A stretch of 9,312 nucleotides of DNA from positions 1-9,312 of the forward strand of contig CAXTSL010000099.1 in assembly GCA_964246975.1 (NCBI GenBank), given 5' to 3'. Position 1 is the first letter of the stretch; each line of letters opens with the position of its first letter. The notes beneath the pieces are model-generated. The model saw only the letters and a program-made list of their open reading frames with translations, ran no database searches and was not told where the DNA came from. The position numbers and the translations under genes are program-made. The stretch comes from Glacieibacterium sp964246975 (GTDB lineage: Bacteria > Pseudomonadota > Alphaproteobacteria > Sphingomonadales > Sphingomonadaceae). Shown here piece by piece: positions 1 to 9,035 of the stretch.

Positions 1-1947
1 GGTGCCGACTGGTCGACCGTCGGCGTCGAGCCCGCGCCGCTCCACCCCGTCTATGCCAACAAGGGCATGGCGCTCGACATGGCGGCGGCGATGCCCGCCG
101 CGCTGCGCGGCGTCGGCACCTGGGCGGTGCAGACGCTGGCGGAACGCTACGACATCCAGATGACCGGCGGCAGCACGTCGGTGCGCGGTTTCCACGACAC
201 GCTGCGGCTGGCCGGCGCAAGCGCGCGCGAGATGCTGTGCCGCGCGGCGGCGCAGGACTGGGGCGTCGACTGGCGCGATTGCGACACGCGCGGCGGCTTC
301 GTCGTCTACAAGAACCGCCAGGCCAAATTCGCCGCGTTGGCCGAGAAGGCCGCCGCGTTCGACGCGCCGTCGTCGCCTATGCTGCGGCCGGTCAATTCGC
401 GCACGCTGATGGGGCGCTCGCCGCCGCGCCTCGATATTCCGTCGAAGGTCGACGGCACGGCGCGCTTCGGGGCCGACGTGCGCCTGCCGGGGATGAAATA
501 CGCCGCCGTGCGCTCGGGTCCGGTCGGCGACCCCGCGCTGCGCGCGGCGAGCGCGCCAGCGGGGGTGCAGATCGTCAAGGGGCCGACGTGGGTGGCGTGC
601 GTCGCCGATGGCTTCTACGCCGCCAAGACCGGGCTGGAGCAGGTCAAGGCGAGCTTCGCCGCGACGCCTCGCCCCGCCGGACCTTGGATCGAACCCGCGC
701 TCAAGGCGGCACTGGCGCAACCCGCGATCGTCGTCGCCGAACATGGCGACCACACCACGCTGACCGGCAAGGGCGTGCTGACCGCCGATTACAGCGTGCC
801 GTTCGCCGCGCACGCCTGCATGGAGCCGATGAACGCCACCGCGCGCGTCGAGGGCGGCACGGCCGAAATCTGGGCCCCGACCCAGTCGATCACGCTCGTC
901 ATCTGGGCGGTCGCCAAGGCGCTGGGCATCGCGGAGACGGCGGTGACGGTCCACCCGACGCTGCTCGGCGGCGGCTTCGGGCGCAAGGCCGAGAGCGACG
1001 TGTGCGTCCAGGCGGCGCTGATCGCGCGCGCCGTCAAGGCTCCCGTCCAGCTGATCTGGACGCGCGAGGAGGATTTCGCGCAGGACCGCTTCCGCCCCGC
1101 CGCCGCCGCGCGGATGCGAGGGCATCTCGGTGCCGACAAGCATATCGCCGCATGGGGCAGCCGCGTCGCCATCGACGACACCGGCGCGAGCTTCATGACG
1201 CGCAACATCCCCGCCATGGGCGGCAAGCCCAAGGCGGGGGCGCAGGCGGTCGACGGCACGCAGGCCCTGCCCTACGCGATCCCCGGATTCGTGGCGGAAC
1301 ACGCGCTGGTCGAGACGCACGTTCCGTTGGGCTTCTGGCGCTCGGTCGGGCACAGCTTTTCGGGCTTCTTCGTCGAGAGTTTCGTCGACGAGTTGGCGCA
1401 CGCGGCGGGCAGCGACCCCGGCGCGTTCCGGCTGGCGCTGCTCAGGGACAGCCCGCGCCACGCCGCGGTGTTGCGCGCCGTGCTGGCGGCCAGCGGCCCG
1501 CTCGGGCCGGTCGAGCCGGGGACCGGGCGCGGGGTGGCGATCGTCGAGAGCTTCGGCAGCATCGTCGCGCAGGTTGCCGAGGTGACGGTGACCAAGGGTG
1601 TTCCCAAGGTCACCCGCGTCTGGGCAGCGATCGACTGCGGCCCCATCGTCAACCCCGGCATCGTCCGCGCGCAGCTCGAAAGCGCGATCGTCTATGGGCT
1701 GAGCGCCGCGATGAAAGGCCGCATCACCTTCAAGGACGGCGTCGCCGAGCAGGGCAATTTCGACGGCTACCCGCTTCCGACGCTCGCCGAGACCCCCGAG
1801 ATCGTCACCATCCTGATGCCAAGCGACGCCCCGCTCGGCGGCGTCGGCGAGCCCGGAACGCCGCCGATCGCGCCTGCGGTGGGCAATGCGATCTTCGCCG
1901 CGACAGGGCAGAGGCTGCGCGACCTGCCGTTCGCGCTCGAGGCGTGA
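1..1947 (+). CDS. Molybdopterin-binding dehydrogenase large subunit, IorB type (5' end missing)
   Basis: Large subunit of a xanthine dehydrogenase/aldehyde oxidase-family enzyme, closest in character to the beta subunit of isoquinoline 1-oxidoreductase (IorB). Such enzymes hydroxylate N-heterocycles or oxidise aldehydes using a molybdenum cofactor, with a separate [2Fe-2S] subunit passing on the electrons. The frame is open from base 1, so the true start and any Tat signal lie outside; 648 residues are present. In this fragment, GGSTSVRG near residue 54, CMEPMNAT near 274, GGGFGRK at 323-329 and PLGFWRSVGHSFSGFF near 443 match cofactor-binding segments of the family. GVGEPGTPP near the C-terminus carries the expected catalytic Glu (residue 617). 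The family usually has over 700 residues, so roughly 100 may be missing. The small subunit gene is not in the window. Family assignment is firm; the substrate cannot be read from sequence. Confidence 0.9.
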   Translation, partial: GADWSTVGVEPAPLHPVYANKGMALDMAAAMPAALRGVGTWAVQTLAERYDIQMTGGSTSVRGFHDTLRLAGASAREMLCRAAAQDWGVDWRDCDTRGGFVVYKNRQAKFAALAEKAAAFDAPSSPMLRPVNSRTLMGRSPPRLDIPSKVDGTARFGADVRLPGMKYAAVRSGPVGDPALRAASAPAGVQIVKGPTWVACVADGFYAAKTGLEQVKASFAATPRPAGPWIEPALKAALAQPAIVVAEHGDHTTLTGKGVLTADYSVPFAAHACMEPMNATARVEGGTAEIWAPTQSITLVIWAVAKALGIAETAVTVHPTLLGGGFGRKAESDVCVQAALIARAVKAPVQLIWTREEDFAQDRFRPAAAARMRGHLGADKHIAAWGSRVAIDDTGASFMTRNIPAMGGKPKAGAQAVDGTQALPYAIPGFVAEHALVETHVPLGFWRSVGHSFSGFFVESFVDELAHAAGSDPGAFRLALLRDSPRHAAVLRAVLAASGPLGPVEPGTGRGVAIVESFGSIVAQVAEVTVTKGVPKVTRVWAAIDCGPIVNPGIVRAQLESAIVYGLSAAMKGRITFKDGVAEQGNFDGYPLPTLAETPEIVTILMPSDAPLGGVGEPGTPPIAPAVGNAIFAATGQRLRDLPFALEA

Positions 1948-1965
1948 GGGGCGAGGATCTTGCGT

Positions 1966-2112
1966 CGCCCTCCCCTTCAGGGGAGGATGGAGCGGAGACG
2001 CCGCCAGGCGGCCCGGGGGTGGGGTTCTGCTCGGAGGTTGAGCTTGGGGCCGAACCCCACCCCCAGGCCGGCTTCGCCGTCTCCGCTCCATCCTCCCCTG
2101 AAGGGGAGGGCG
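1966..2112. repeat. Long imperfect inverted repeat (palindromic intergenic element)
   Basis: The outer arms 1966-2000 and 2078-2112 are perfect 35-bp reverse complements. The pairing continues imperfectly inward, and GGGGGTGGGGTTC (2015-2027) matches its complement GAACCCCACCCCC (2052-2064). This leaves a loop of about 24 bases. Each outer arm also holds its own small palindrome, CCTCCCCTTCAGGGGAGG or its complement. It lies between the stop of the molybdopterin enzyme and the start of hemH. From general knowledge, elements with this CTCCCCTTCAGGGGAG core recur between genes in sphingomonad genomes; only one copy is visible here. In RNA it could form a very stable stem that ends or slows upstream transcription. 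Confidence 0.9.
2103..2110 (+). promoter_or_regulatory. Shine-Dalgarno of hemH supplied by the inverted repeat
   Basis: GGGGAGGG lies within the last bases of the right arm of the inverted repeat; its GGAGG core (2105-2109) is 8 bases before the ATG at 2118. It is the only good Shine-Dalgarno match there and supports that start. The same bases can pair with the neighbouring CCTCCCC or with the distant left arm, so the site may be hidden in folded RNA. That effect is inferred. Confidence 0.6.
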
Positions 2113-2117
2113 GGCAG

Positions 2118-3110
2118 ATGCCTCACCCCCCCGTCCCCCACGGCAACACCGGCCTCCTCCTCGTCAATCTCGGCACCCCCGACGCCCCCGACGTGCCCGC
2201 CGTCCGCCGCTACCTCGCCGAGTTCCTGTCGGACCGCCGCGTCGTCGAGCTGCCGCCGCTGCTGTGGCAGGTCGTGCTGCGCGGCTTCGTGCTGCGGACA
2301 CGCCCCAAGACGACGGCGGCGAACTATGCGCGCGTCTGGGGTCCCGACGGCTCGCCGCTCGCGACGATCACCAAGGCGCAAGCCGAGGCGATGGCAACCG
2401 CCTTCCCCGGCGTCCGCGTCGACTGGGCGATGCGCTACGGCAACCCGTCGATTCCCGACCGGCTGGCGGCGCTCAAGGACGCCGGGTGCGAGCGCATCCT
2501 GATCGCGCCGCTCTATCCGCAATATTCGAGCGCGACGACGGGCACGGTCAACGCGCAGGTCTATGACACCGTCGCGCAGTGGCGCTGGCAGCCCGCGCTG
2601 CGAACGCTCCCCGCCTATCACGACGACCCCGCCTATATCGACGCGCTGGCGGCCTCGGTCGAGGCGGGAATCGCCGCCCTGCCCTTCATGCCGCAGCTGT
2701 TGCTGGCGTCGTTCCACGGCATGCCGCGCCGCACGCTCGACCAGGGCGACCCCTATCATTGCCAGTGCCAGAAAACCGCGCGGCTGCTGTCGGAGCGGCT
2801 GTCGATCCCGCTGCGCGTCAGCTTCCAGTCGCGTCTCGGCCGCGCCGAGTGGCTCAAGCCTTACACCGACGCGACGCTGGCGACGCTCGCGGGCGAGGGC
2901 ATCACGCGGATCGCGGTGGTGTCGCCGGGGTTCAGCGCCGACAACCTCGAAACCCTCGACGAGATCGACCGCGAAGGCCGCGACATCTTCCTCGAACATG
3001 GCGGGCAGGACTATGCCTATCTGCCGTGCCTCAACGCCAGCGACGGGGGTATCGCGATGCTGCGGACTTTACTGGCGCGTGAACTTGCGGGGTGGGTCGC
3101 CGCGCCATAG
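2118..3110 (+). CDS. hemH: Ferrochelatase
   Basis: Inserts Fe2+ into protoporphyrin IX, the last step of protoheme synthesis. The 330-residue product starts with the family N-terminal GLLLVNLGTPDAP and continues with a typical RRYLAEFLSDRRVV segment. MRYGNPSI and LIAPLYPQYSSATTG follow. ASFHGMP contains the metal/porphyrin-site His (residue 200), and SPGFSADNLETLDEI contains the conserved Glu (278). GDPYHCQCQKTARLL is the usual segment after the active-site His. No extra C-terminal cysteine cluster is visible, so a C-terminal [2Fe-2S] site like that described for some ferrochelatases is unlikely. The frame is open far upstream, but family homology begins at this ATG, which has a good ribosome binding site. 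The gene stands between the inverted repeat and the broken phaB-like gene. Length and motifs are intact. Confidence 0.96.
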   Translation: MPHPPVPHGNTGLLLVNLGTPDAPDVPAVRRYLAEFLSDRRVVELPPLLWQVVLRGFVLRTRPKTTAANYARVWGPDGSPLATITKAQAEAMATAFPGVRVDWAMRYGNPSIPDRLAALKDAGCERILIAPLYPQYSSATTGTVNAQVYDTVAQWRWQPALRTLPAYHDDPAYIDALAASVEAGIAALPFMPQLLLASFHGMPRRTLDQGDPYHCQCQKTARLLSERLSIPLRVSFQSRLGRAEWLKPYTDATLATLAGEGITRIAVVSPGFSADNLETLDEIDREGRDIFLEHGGQDYAYLPCLNASDGGIAMLRTLLARELAGWVAAP

Positions 3111-3146
3111 GGTGTTTTCAAAATAACACTCTGGGGAGAACGGCAC

Positions 3147-3831
3147 ATGGCACGGGTAGCGATCGTCACCGGCGGCACGCGCGGCATCGGCGCGGCGGTC
3201 TGCCACGCCCTGCAAGGCATCGGCGTCACCGTCGCGGCGAATTACGGCGGCGACGACAGCAAGGCGCAGGCGTTCACCGCCGACACCGGAATCGAGGCGT
3301 TCAGGTGGAACGTCGCCGACCATCAGGCGTGCCTCGACGGCGTCGCGGCGGTCGAGGCGGCGCTTGGGCCCGTCGACATCGTCGTCAACAACGCCGGGAT
3401 CACCCGCGACGGCACGCTGATGAAGATGAGCTATGAGGCATGGGACGAGGTCATTCGCGTCAACCTCGGCGGCTGCTTCAACATGGCCAAGGCGACCTTC
3501 GCGGGGATGAAGTCGCGGGGCTATGGCCGCATCGTCAACATCGGCTCGATCAACGGCCAAGTCGGGCATCCACGGCTTCACCAAGGCGCTGGCGCAGGAG
3601 GGCGCGCGCTTCGGCATCACCGTCAACGCCATCGCGCCGGGTTATATCGACACCGACATGGTCGCCGCCGTCCCCGCCGACGTGCTCGAGAAGATCGTCG
3701 CCAAGATCCCCGTTGGGCGGCTGGGCCAGGCGCAGGAGATCGCGCGCGGCGTTGCCTTCCTGTGCGGCGAGGACGCGGGCTTCGTGACGGGCTCGACGCT
3801 GAGCCTCAACGGCGGGCAGCACATGTATTGA
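3147..3831 (+). pseudogene. phaB: phaB-like acetoacetyl-CoA reductase, broken by a ~38-bp deletion
   Basis: Short-chain dehydrogenase of the PhaB type, which reduces acetoacetyl-CoA to (R)-3-hydroxybutyryl-CoA with NADPH for polyhydroxybutyrate synthesis. GGGGAGA (3133-3139) precedes the ATG. The first frame has TGGTRGIG (residues 8-15), NNAG (81-84) and a PhaB-like body up to INGQ (residues 135-138). At base 3559 the homology moves to another frame, which begins KSGIHGFTKALAQEG and runs through NAIAPGYIDTDMV to SLNGGQHMY and the TGA at 3829-3831. Relatives have about 12 residues between these points, including the catalytic Tyr of the YxxxK motif; they are absent. Restoring them gives about 240 residues, the normal PhaB length. 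Loss of 38 bases fits both the gap and the frame change. The enzyme should be inactive unless this is an assembly error; FabG is a less likely identity. Confidence 0.85.
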
Positions 3832-4033
3832 GCGCGGCGCTGAAGAAGGGCTCGGTGACGATAGCCGGCCACGCGACGTCGGTCAGCCTCGAACCGGTCT
3901 TCTGGGCGGCGCTGCGGCGCGCGGCGGTCGAGGAGGCGCGCACCGTCACCGCCATCGTCACCGCGATCGACGAGGCGCGGACGACCAACCTGTCGTCGGC
4001 GATCCGCGTCTGGCTGTTCGAGCGGGCGAGCGC

Positions 4034-5815
<1,782 letters not shown>

Positions 5816-5862
5816 CGCGGGCGTCGATAGCCGATGCGGGGCGGCGATGCTATGCGCGGCGG

Positions 5863-6858
5863 ATGATGGCGCGCTCGATAATCACCGGAATATTGGCAAC
5901 CGTCGCGAGCGGCATGGTGTGGGCGGCGACGCCAGCGATGTTGGGCGGCATCGAGACGCTGCCGCTGACCTCGGTCGCGGTGCCGCTCGATCCGGGCGAT
6001 CCGGCGCGGCAGGATGTCGGGCGGCTGCGATACTTGGGCGGGCTGGTGCTGCGCTCGGCCAATCCGGCGTTCGGCGGGCTTTCGGGGCTGCGCGCGGGGC
6101 CGGGCGGGCGGCTGCTCGCGGTCAGCGACACCGGCAACTGGGTGGCCTTCACGACCATCGAACGCGGCGGGCGGCTGGTCGGCGTCGCTGCGGGAACCAT
6201 TGCGCCGCTGCTCGATGCGAACGGCGCGCCGCCATCGTCAAAAAGCGCCGCCGACGCCGAGAGTCTCGAATGGGATGCCGCCACCGGCGACGCGACGGTG
6301 AGTTTCGAGCAGGACCACCGACGGGTGGTGTATCGCGGCATCGACCCCGGCGATCCTGCGAGCTTTGGCCACAGCGCCGCCCAGGTGATGCGCGACCCCG
6401 CGACGGCAGCATGGCCTGCCAACGGCGGCGGCGAGGCGATCGCGCGCCTGCCCGACGGCAGCTTGATGGTGTTCGAGGAGGAGGGGCAGGACGCGCAGGG
6501 CTTCGCCAGTGTGCTCACCATCGGTCCCCAAAGTACGGTCCAGAGCCGCTACGCCCCGCCGCGCGGCTTCCGCCCGACCGACGCCTTCGCGCTCGACAGC
6601 ATGACGCTGCTGGTGCTGAATCGCCACTTCTCGCCAGTCGACGGGGTCGCCGCGGCGCTGACGCTGGTAACGGTCGGCCCGGAGATGCGCGGACAAGAGA
6701 TCGCGCGCCTTGCGGCACCGCTCACGGTCGACAACATGGAGGGACTGGCGGTCGTCCGCGACGGCAAGCGAACCTTCGTCTACCTCGTCTCGGACGATAA
6801 TTTCAGCGGACTGCAGCGCACCCTGCTGATGAAGTTCGCGCTGCTGCCCGCGCCTTAG
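5863..6858 (+). CDS. Exported esterase-like activity of phytase family protein
   Basis: The 331-residue product resembles the 'esterase-like activity of phytase' family (PF13449 type), predicted beta-propeller proteins of the periplasm or outside. The N-terminus looks like a signal peptide: MMAR, then a hydrophobic run to about residue 21, with a likely cut near VWA-AT. The mature part shows family landmarks: VPLDPGDPAR, the FGGLSGLRAGPGGRLLAVSDTG opening blade, DAESLEW (131-137), NGGGEAIARLPDGSLMVFEE and DNMEGLAVV (starting at residue 290). The true substrate of this family is poorly established, so no reaction is claimed. Two tandem ATG codons start the frame and the ribosome binding site is weak. 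recQ begins only 47 bp away on the other strand. The stop TAG overlaps the rpmB stop. No phosphate-uptake gene is nearby to support a phytase role. Confidence 0.85.
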   Translation: MMARSIITGILATVASGMVWAATPAMLGGIETLPLTSVAVPLDPGDPARQDVGRLRYLGGLVLRSANPAFGGLSGLRAGPGGRLLAVSDTGNWVAFTTIERGGRLVGVAAGTIAPLLDANGAPPSSKSAADAESLEWDAATGDATVSFEQDHRRVVYRGIDPGDPASFGHSAAQVMRDPATAAWPANGGGEAIARLPDGSLMVFEEEGQDAQGFASVLTIGPQSTVQSRYAPPRGFRPTDAFALDSMTLLVLNRHFSPVDGVAAALTLVTVGPEMRGQEIARLAAPLTVDNMEGLAVVRDGKRTFVYLVSDDNFSGLQRTLLMKFALLPAP

Positions 6859-7157
6859 GCAGCCGCAGGAACCGCCGCCGCGACCTTCTTCTTGATCTCG
6901 CGGCGCAGCTTCTGGGCACGGTCGCTGAGCTTTTCGGCGCGCGTCTTGATCAGCCAGTTGTCGAGACCGCCGACGTGCTCGACCGAGCGCAAGCCGTTCA
7001 TCGAGACGCGCAGGCGCACCGAGCGACCGAGGATATCCGACATCAGCGTGACATTCTGCAGGTTGGGCAGGAAGGTCCGCTTGGTCTTGTTGTTAGCGTG
7101 GGAGACGTTGTTCCCGACCATGCGACCCTTGGCGGTCAGCTCGCAAATGCGCGACAT
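6855..7157 (-). CDS. rpmB: 50S ribosomal protein L28
   Basis: Small basic protein of the large ribosomal subunit. The 100-residue product starts MSRICELTAKGRMVGNNVSH, the classic L28 N-terminus, then NKTKRTFLPNLQNV, and has a C-terminal region typical of alphaproteobacterial L28 (LDNWLIKTRAEKLSDRAQKLRREIKKK, split across two helices) ending in an alanine-rich tail. AGGACG lies about 6 bases before the ATG as a ribosome binding site, and a promoter is visible further upstream. The gene stands alone, without rpmG beside it. Its TAA stop overlaps the TAG of the phytase-like gene, so the two convergent genes share no terminator space. Confidence 0.97.
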   Translation of the reverse strand: MSRICELTAKGRMVGNNVSHANNKTKRTFLPNLQNVTLMSDILGRSVRLRVSMNGLRSVEHVGGLDNWLIKTRAEKLSDRAQKLRREIKKKVAAAVPAAA

Positions 7158-7197
7158 CGTATTCGTCCTGAAATTCTGGAGTGCCGGAAAGGCGGCG

Positions 7198-7226
7198 TCA
7201 CTAGCTCAAGGGTCGCGGCGCGTCAA
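7198..7226 (-). promoter_or_regulatory. Sigma-70-type promoter of rpmB
   Basis: Read on the minus strand, TTGACG (7221-7226) is followed after 17 bases by TAGTGA (7198-7203). This is a strong -35 box with optimal spacing and an acceptable -10 box. Transcription would start near 7190, giving a leader of roughly 35 bases that ends with the AGGACG ribosome binding site of rpmB. Position and spacing support it; it is not experimentally shown. Confidence 0.6.
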
Positions 7227-7296
7227 CCTGAAGCGGCCATGGCGAGCGGGCGCGCGATAGGCAAGTCGCGCGGCCTCTGCCAAGGACAGGTGCATC

Positions 7297-8109
7297 ATGG
7301 CCGCCGATATCTTCGACCGCAAGGCGCGTCTCGCGCATCAACGCCGGGCGCGCAGCAACGCGCGCGACTTCGGCTTCCTGCGCGACGCGATGGCCGACAA
7401 TATCGCCGAGCGGCTGACGGGGGTGACGCGGGCGTTCGCGCGCGCGCTCGACCTCGGCGGTGTCATGGGCGCGCGGCTGGCGGTGCCGCTGCAGGTCCGC
7501 TGCGCACTCGCCCCCGACGGGCCGCTGGCGGTCGCGGGGGAGGAGGACCGGCTGCCGTTCGCCGACGCCAGCTTCGACCTCGTCGTCTCGGCGGGCGTGC
7601 TGCACGGCGTCGGCGACCTGCCCGGCGCATTGCTGCTGGCGCGGCGCGTGCTGGTTCCCGACGGCTTGTTCGTCGCGAGCTTCGTCGGCGGTGCGACGCT
7701 CGCCGAGCTGCGCGCCGACCTGCTCGCCGCCGAGGTCGCGCTGACCGGGCGCGCCGCGCCGCGCGTCGCGCCGATGGTCGATGCGCGCGAGTGTGGCGCA
7801 TTGTTGCAGCGCGCCGGGTTCGCGCTGCCCGTCGCCGATGTCGATACGCTGACGGTGCGCTACGACGGCCTGTTCGCGCTGCTCGCCGACCTGCGCGGCA
7901 TGGGCGAAGGCAATATCCTGACTGCGCGCGTGCCGCTGCGCCGCGACGTGCTGGCGGATGCGGCGCGGCGGTTCGGGGAACGCGCCGGGCCGGACGGGCG
8001 TGTGTCGGTGCGCGTCGATGTCGTCACCCTGACCGGCTGGGCCCCCGCCCCGTCGCAGCCGCAACCGCTGCCGCGCGGGAGCGTGCCGACGGGCTTTCGC
8101 ACGCGCTGA
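7297..8109 (+). CDS. NDUFAF5/BioC-like class I methyltransferase-fold protein
   Basis: The 270-residue product belongs to the SAM-dependent methyltransferase fold, in the group with mitochondrial NDUFAF5. It begins MAADIFDRKARLAHQRRAR, as is usual for that group. ALDLGG (near residue 50) is the position of SAM motif I. FADASFDLVVSAGVLHGVGDLPGALLLARRVLVPDGLFVASFVGG covers motifs II-III, and the conserved tail RYDGLFALLADLRGMGEGN follows. NDUFAF5 hydroxylates an arginine of complex I subunit NDUFS7, so a role in complex I maturation is a reasonable inference; BioC (biotin synthesis) is a related alternative. Motif I reads LDLGGVMGA, without the usual GxGxG spacing. AGGACAGG (7283-7290) is a good ribosome binding site. 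No complex I or biotin genes are adjacent. Confidence 0.88.
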   Translation: MAADIFDRKARLAHQRRARSNARDFGFLRDAMADNIAERLTGVTRAFARALDLGGVMGARLAVPLQVRCALAPDGPLAVAGEEDRLPFADASFDLVVSAGVLHGVGDLPGALLLARRVLVPDGLFVASFVGGATLAELRADLLAAEVALTGRAAPRVAPMVDARECGALLQRAGFALPVADVDTLTVRYDGLFALLADLRGMGEGNILTARVPLRRDVLADAARRFGERAGPDGRVSVRVDVVTLTGWAPAPSQPQPLPRGSVPTGFRTR

Positions 8110-8162
8110 AGAGCCGCGTAGGATATCGGAACCACCCGCGTCATCCCCGCGCCGCAGCCCGG

Positions 8163-8600
8163 TCACAGCAGCGCGTCGAGCAATCCGATCAGGGGGCGGT
8201 CGGCGGGCGGCATGTCGAGGGCGAACAGGTCGGGGATGCGGCACCAGCGCAGTGTCTGCCCTTGGCGTCCGGTGGGCGTGCCCTGCCAGCGGCGGCAGAC
8301 GAACAACAGCAGCACGAGGTGGAAGGCGTCGTAGGCGTGGCTGGCGAACCCCGCCGCCGCGAGGCACGACGCCGACGTATCGACGCCCAGTTCCTCGGCC
8401 AGTTCGCGGACCAGCGCGGCCTCGGGCGTTTCGCCCGCCTCGACCTTGCCGCCGGGAAACTCCCACAGCCCCGCGAGATGCGTGTCGGCCTGCCGCGCCG
8501 CGACGAGGACGCGCCCGTCGGCATCGACCAGCGCGGCGGCCGCGACGAGCAGGATGGGCAGGCCGCGCGCGCTGGCGGGCCCGGGGCAGTCGTCGGTCAT
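8163..8600 (-). CDS. mutT: Nudix hydrolase, MutT-like (8-oxo-dGTP diphosphatase)
   Basis: Probably cleaves oxidised nucleotides such as 8-oxo-dGTP to the monophosphate, preventing A:T to C:G mutations. The 145-residue product has LVAAAALVDADGRVLVAAR, then GLWEFPGG and a complete Nudix box at residues 51-73 (G51, E57, R65, E66, E69, E70, G72), whose glutamates bind the metal. Length and the WEFPGGK motif match MutT; substrate choice is inferred. I chose the ATG at 8600 because family similarity begins shortly after it. The frame stays open to a GTG at 8675, but those 25 extra residues look unrelated and run into the repeat described at 8648-8824. No clear ribosome binding site is seen for the ATG. 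It converges with the methyltransferase gene across 53 bp. Confidence 0.9.
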   Translation of the reverse strand: MTDDCPGPASARGLPILLVAAAALVDADGRVLVAARQADTHLAGLWEFPGGKVEAGETPEAALVRELAEELGVDTSASCLAAAGFASHAYDAFHLVLLLFVCRRWQGTPTGRQGQTLRWCRIPDLFALDMPPADRPLIGLLDALL

Positions 8601-8647
8601 CGAGGCGGTGTGGACACGCGCTGCACCGCCGTCAACGATGCCACGGC

Positions 8648-8824
8648 TCAGACGCGCCGATAGCGCAGATACCACACCTCAGTCAGTAAAACCAAAGAAC
8701 ATACTGAAAATAGATCAAAAAACCGGTGCATCTTTGGTGTCGCCTCTCCCTAGGTAATCACCCGGTAATCACCATCGAACTTGGTTTTGATCGGCTGGAT
8801 GGTGGGGCCTCCTGGTCGCGCTGT
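8648..8824 (-). pseudogene. Remnant of an unrecognised protein tail, left copy of a diverged repeat
   Basis: Read on the minus strand, this piece encodes QPIKTKFDGDYRVIT, a stop (TAG, complement of 8750-8752), then about ten residues, a hydrophobic stretch and TEVWYLRYRRV before TGA at 8648-8650. Another in-frame TAG (8825-8827) closes it upstream. The same layout occurs in an open frame at 9164-9312, with KFDG-x-YRVIT and EVWY conserved. Within the best block, three of the five base differences between copies are silent in this frame, as expected for former coding DNA. I do not recognise the family. It looks like a decayed C-terminal fragment; the tail looks membrane-associated or buried. 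Confidence 0.45.
8753..8773. repeat. Tandem 10-mer GGTAATCACC, two copies one base apart
   Basis: GGTAATCACC occurs at 8753-8762 and again at 8764-8773, separated by one C. The matching place in the right-hand repeat copy (9266-9286) has the same arrangement in degenerate form, AGTAATCACC-C-GGTAAGCACC. It may be a protein-binding half-site pair, or only a chance feature of the codons for GDYRVIT on the other strand. Confidence 0.5.
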
Positions 8825-8827
8825 CTA

Positions 8828-9035
8828 GCCATCCAATCGTCACGCGCCTCGGATGACCATAGGCAGGACGGTCTCAAAAAGCGGTTTGTCTACCCCATCC
8901 ACAGGTTTTGCGGCGAACGGAAAGTGGTTAGAGTTGAAGGGGTTAAGAGAGTAAGAAATTTCGCCGCTCAGAGGTCGAATTCGCGCTAGGTGTCAAATAG
9001 GTGCATAGAGCAATCGTAGAATCGGCGGCAAAAAT
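8828..9035. other. Gene-free stretch upstream of the tRNA, AT-richer than its surroundings
   Basis: With 8601-8647 and the remnant at 8648-8824, this belongs to a stretch of over 400 bases without an intact protein gene. Base composition and codon-like periodicity differ from the GC-rich genes to the left. TGGATGG (8796-8802) and CCATCCA (8829-8835) form a short inverted repeat at its left edge. TAGAAT (9017-9022) is a possible -10 box placed correctly for tRNA transcription, but no good -35 box lies at the right distance. I see nothing else convincing. Confidence 0.5.

Noticed and set aside
237..2117. The hemH frame stays open far upstream through the molybdopterin enzyme and the inverted repeat.
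   Set aside because: The upstream translation is arginine-rich nonsense out of frame with a clear family gene; ferrochelatase homology starts at the ATG at 2118.
3111..3130. Small hairpin GTGTT/AACAC between hemH and the phaB-like gene.
   Set aside because: Only five base pairs, no T-run; too weak to call a terminator.
6975..8663. Plus-strand frame of 562 codons across rpmB, the methyltransferase and mutT.
   Set aside because: It crosses three well-supported genes in other frames or strands and reads as arginine-rich repeats.
8601..8675. N-terminal extension of the Nudix protein to a GTG.
   Set aside because: The 25 added residues do not resemble MutT proteins and overlap the repeat remnant; the ATG at 8600 fits the family.
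8895..8911. CCATCCACAGG resembles a DnaA box.
   Set aside because: Single, two mismatches to TTATCCACA, no cluster and no origin genes nearby.
8726..8989. Plus-strand frame of 87 codons in the gene-poor region.
   Set aside because: GTG start without a good ribosome site, no family likeness, and the shared part with the second repeat copy changes amino acids in this frame while the minus-strand frame is better conserved.
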